Shown in pieces: positions 4,088-5,133 of a stretch of 5,133 nucleotides of DNA. A model generated the notes under the pieces. The model saw nothing but the letters and a program-made list of their open reading frames with translations. It did not search any database and was not told the DNA's origin. Position numbers and translations under genes: made by a program. Each line of letters opens with the position of its first letter. Positions within the stretch are counted from its first letter, which is position 1. Source of the DNA: Thauera sp. (GTDB taxonomy: Bacteria > Pseudomonadota > Gammaproteobacteria > Burkholderiales > Rhodocyclaceae); NCBI GenBank assembly GCA_003446655.1, contig DMCZ01000031.1, positions 1 through 5,133 of the forward strand, given 5' to 3'.

Positions 4088-5133
4088 ATGAACTCCCGGA
4101 CCTTCCTGCGCCGCTCGCTGTACATCCAGGTCTCGATCGCACTTGCGGTCGGCCTGACGGTGTACTTCCTCAACGACTGGTTCCACACAAGCTTCCTGAA
4201 GGCGCTGGGCATTCCGCAACCGCTGGGCGATGCGCTGGGCTCGATGCTCATCGTGGGGGCCGTCTCGCTCGCGATCCGGTTGGTCTCGCTCGCGTTCTTC
4301 CGCGACATGACCATGGGGCGGGACACGGAGATTCAGCAGCGCGGCCATGCCCGCGAGCAGGCGATCGCCACGTGCCGCGAGGTTGCGACCGAGTTGCGGG
4401 GTGTCCCGGCCTACAGCGGCGTGCTGCGCGGCCAGCTCGACAGCGTGGTGCAGCAGACCGAACAGGCGGCGTACGACATCACCAGCCGCCTGCAGACGAT
4501 CGACTCCGTGGTGGGCGAGCTCAACAGTTTCGTGGCCCAGGTGTCGGACGAGTCAGCGGAGCTTGCGCACGACTCCGAGGCACGCATCGCCAACAATCAG
4601 CAACTGATCACGCGCATGCAGGAATACATCGATTTCCGCATTCAGCAGGCGCAAGAGGACGAAGCGCGCGTGAGCCAGGTGGTCAACGAGGCACGCTCGC
4701 TCGGCTCGCTCACCGGGCTGATCAAGGACATCGCCTCGCAGACCAACCTGCTCGCGCTCAACGCCGCGATCGAGGCCGCGCGCGCCGGCGAGAGCGGCCG
4801 CGGCTTCGCCGTGGTGGCCGACGAGGTGCGCAAGCTGTCGGCCGAGACCGAGAAGGCGGTGACGGCGATCAACCAGGGCATCCTGGGCGTGGCCGGCACG
4901 ATCGAGTCGCAGCTCCACCAGCGCATCCAGCGCGCCGCCCCGGACGAGGAGCGCACCGCGCTGTCCCAGTTCGCCGACCAGCTCACCGAGCTCGGCGCGA
5001 GCTACGAGCAGATGCTGCGCAGCCAGGCCAGCACGATCGAGACCGTGCGCGGCAGCAGCGAGCAGCTCGCCGCGATGTTCATGGATGCGCTGGCGAGCGT
5101 GCAGTTCCAGGACGTCACCCGCCAGCAGATCGA
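4088..5133 (+). CDS. Methyl-accepting chemotaxis protein, 3' end outside the window
   Basis: The open frame of 348 codons continues past the window end. Two hydrophobic segments at about 11-27 and 50-71 enclose only about 20 residues, so there is no room for a periplasmic ligand domain, and I see no clear HAMP domain. A long helical region follows (about 85-205), then the highly conserved receptor tip at 211-250 (IKDIASQTNLLALNAAIEA, then GRGFAVVADEVRKLS), which binds CheA and CheW. The returning helix ends at VQFQDVTRQQI, a motif I associate with this short-sensor MCP group. The protein probably sits in the inner membrane and senses something membrane-linked or cytoplasmic, or acts with partners; the signal cannot be told from sequence. 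The ATG starts 2 bases after the cheY stop without an obvious Shine-Dalgarno, which suggests translational coupling. Further che genes probably lie downstream. Confidence 0.88.
   Translation, partial: MNSRTFLRRSLYIQVSIALAVGLTVYFLNDWFHTSFLKALGIPQPLGDALGSMLIVGAVSLAIRLVSLAFFRDMTMGRDTEIQQRGHAREQAIATCREVATELRGVPAYSGVLRGQLDSVVQQTEQAAYDITSRLQTIDSVVGELNSFVAQVSDESAELAHDSEARIANNQQLITRMQEYIDFRIQQAQEDEARVSQVVNEARSLGSLTGLIKDIASQTNLLALNAAIEAARAGESGRGFAVVADEVRKLSAETEKAVTAINQGILGVAGTIESQLHQRIQRAAPDEERTALSQFADQLTELGASYEQMLRSQASTIETVRGSSEQLAAMFMDALASVQFQDVTRQQI

Overview
The window is GC-rich and its proteins look proteobacterial. The combination of a periplasmic-sensor/PAS/PAS/GGDEF/EAL protein, a CheY whose output face reads GWIVKP, and a chemoreceptor with almost no periplasmic part suggests a motile betaproteobacterium. 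A Rhodocyclales-like (Azoarcus/Thauera-type) source is my best guess. It rests on general family resemblance, not on a search.

Layout. Bases 1-52 are probably not genomic: 20-52 match the Nextera/Tn5 read-1 adapter at 30 of 33 positions, so this is very likely a contig end carrying adapter. Bases 53-296 are a leader with a plausible sigma-70 promoter. Bases 297-3318 hold one large gene for a membrane-bound c-di-GMP signalling protein (reconstructed at 1006 residues). It is broken twice: an in-frame TAG at 1341-1343 stands where PAS domains of this type usually have Trp, and one extra G in a G7 run at 2700-2706 shifts the frame inside the EAL domain. The three resulting ORFs (297-1343, 1362-2744, 2710-3318) are pieces of one gene. 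A GC-rich hairpin follows its stop codon.

Bases 3319-3719 are non-coding but dense in signals. They hold two inverted repeats, then a strong match to a flagellar sigma-28 (FliA) promoter at 3526-3552, then a perfect 11-bp-stem palindrome at 3570-3595 just downstream of the predicted transcription start. From there an operon reads cheY (3720-4085) and, 2 bases later, a chemoreceptor gene (from 4088) that runs off the window.

How the parts fit. The promoter ties the cheY-mcp pair to the flagellar late-gene regulon, and the broken upstream gene belongs to c-di-GMP turnover, which commonly controls the switch between motility and attachment. Their proximity is suggestive, but the hairpin and separate promoter imply separate transcription units. 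The main open question is whether the two lesions are real mutations or sequence errors. The error-containing adapter at the window's start makes error a serious possibility.
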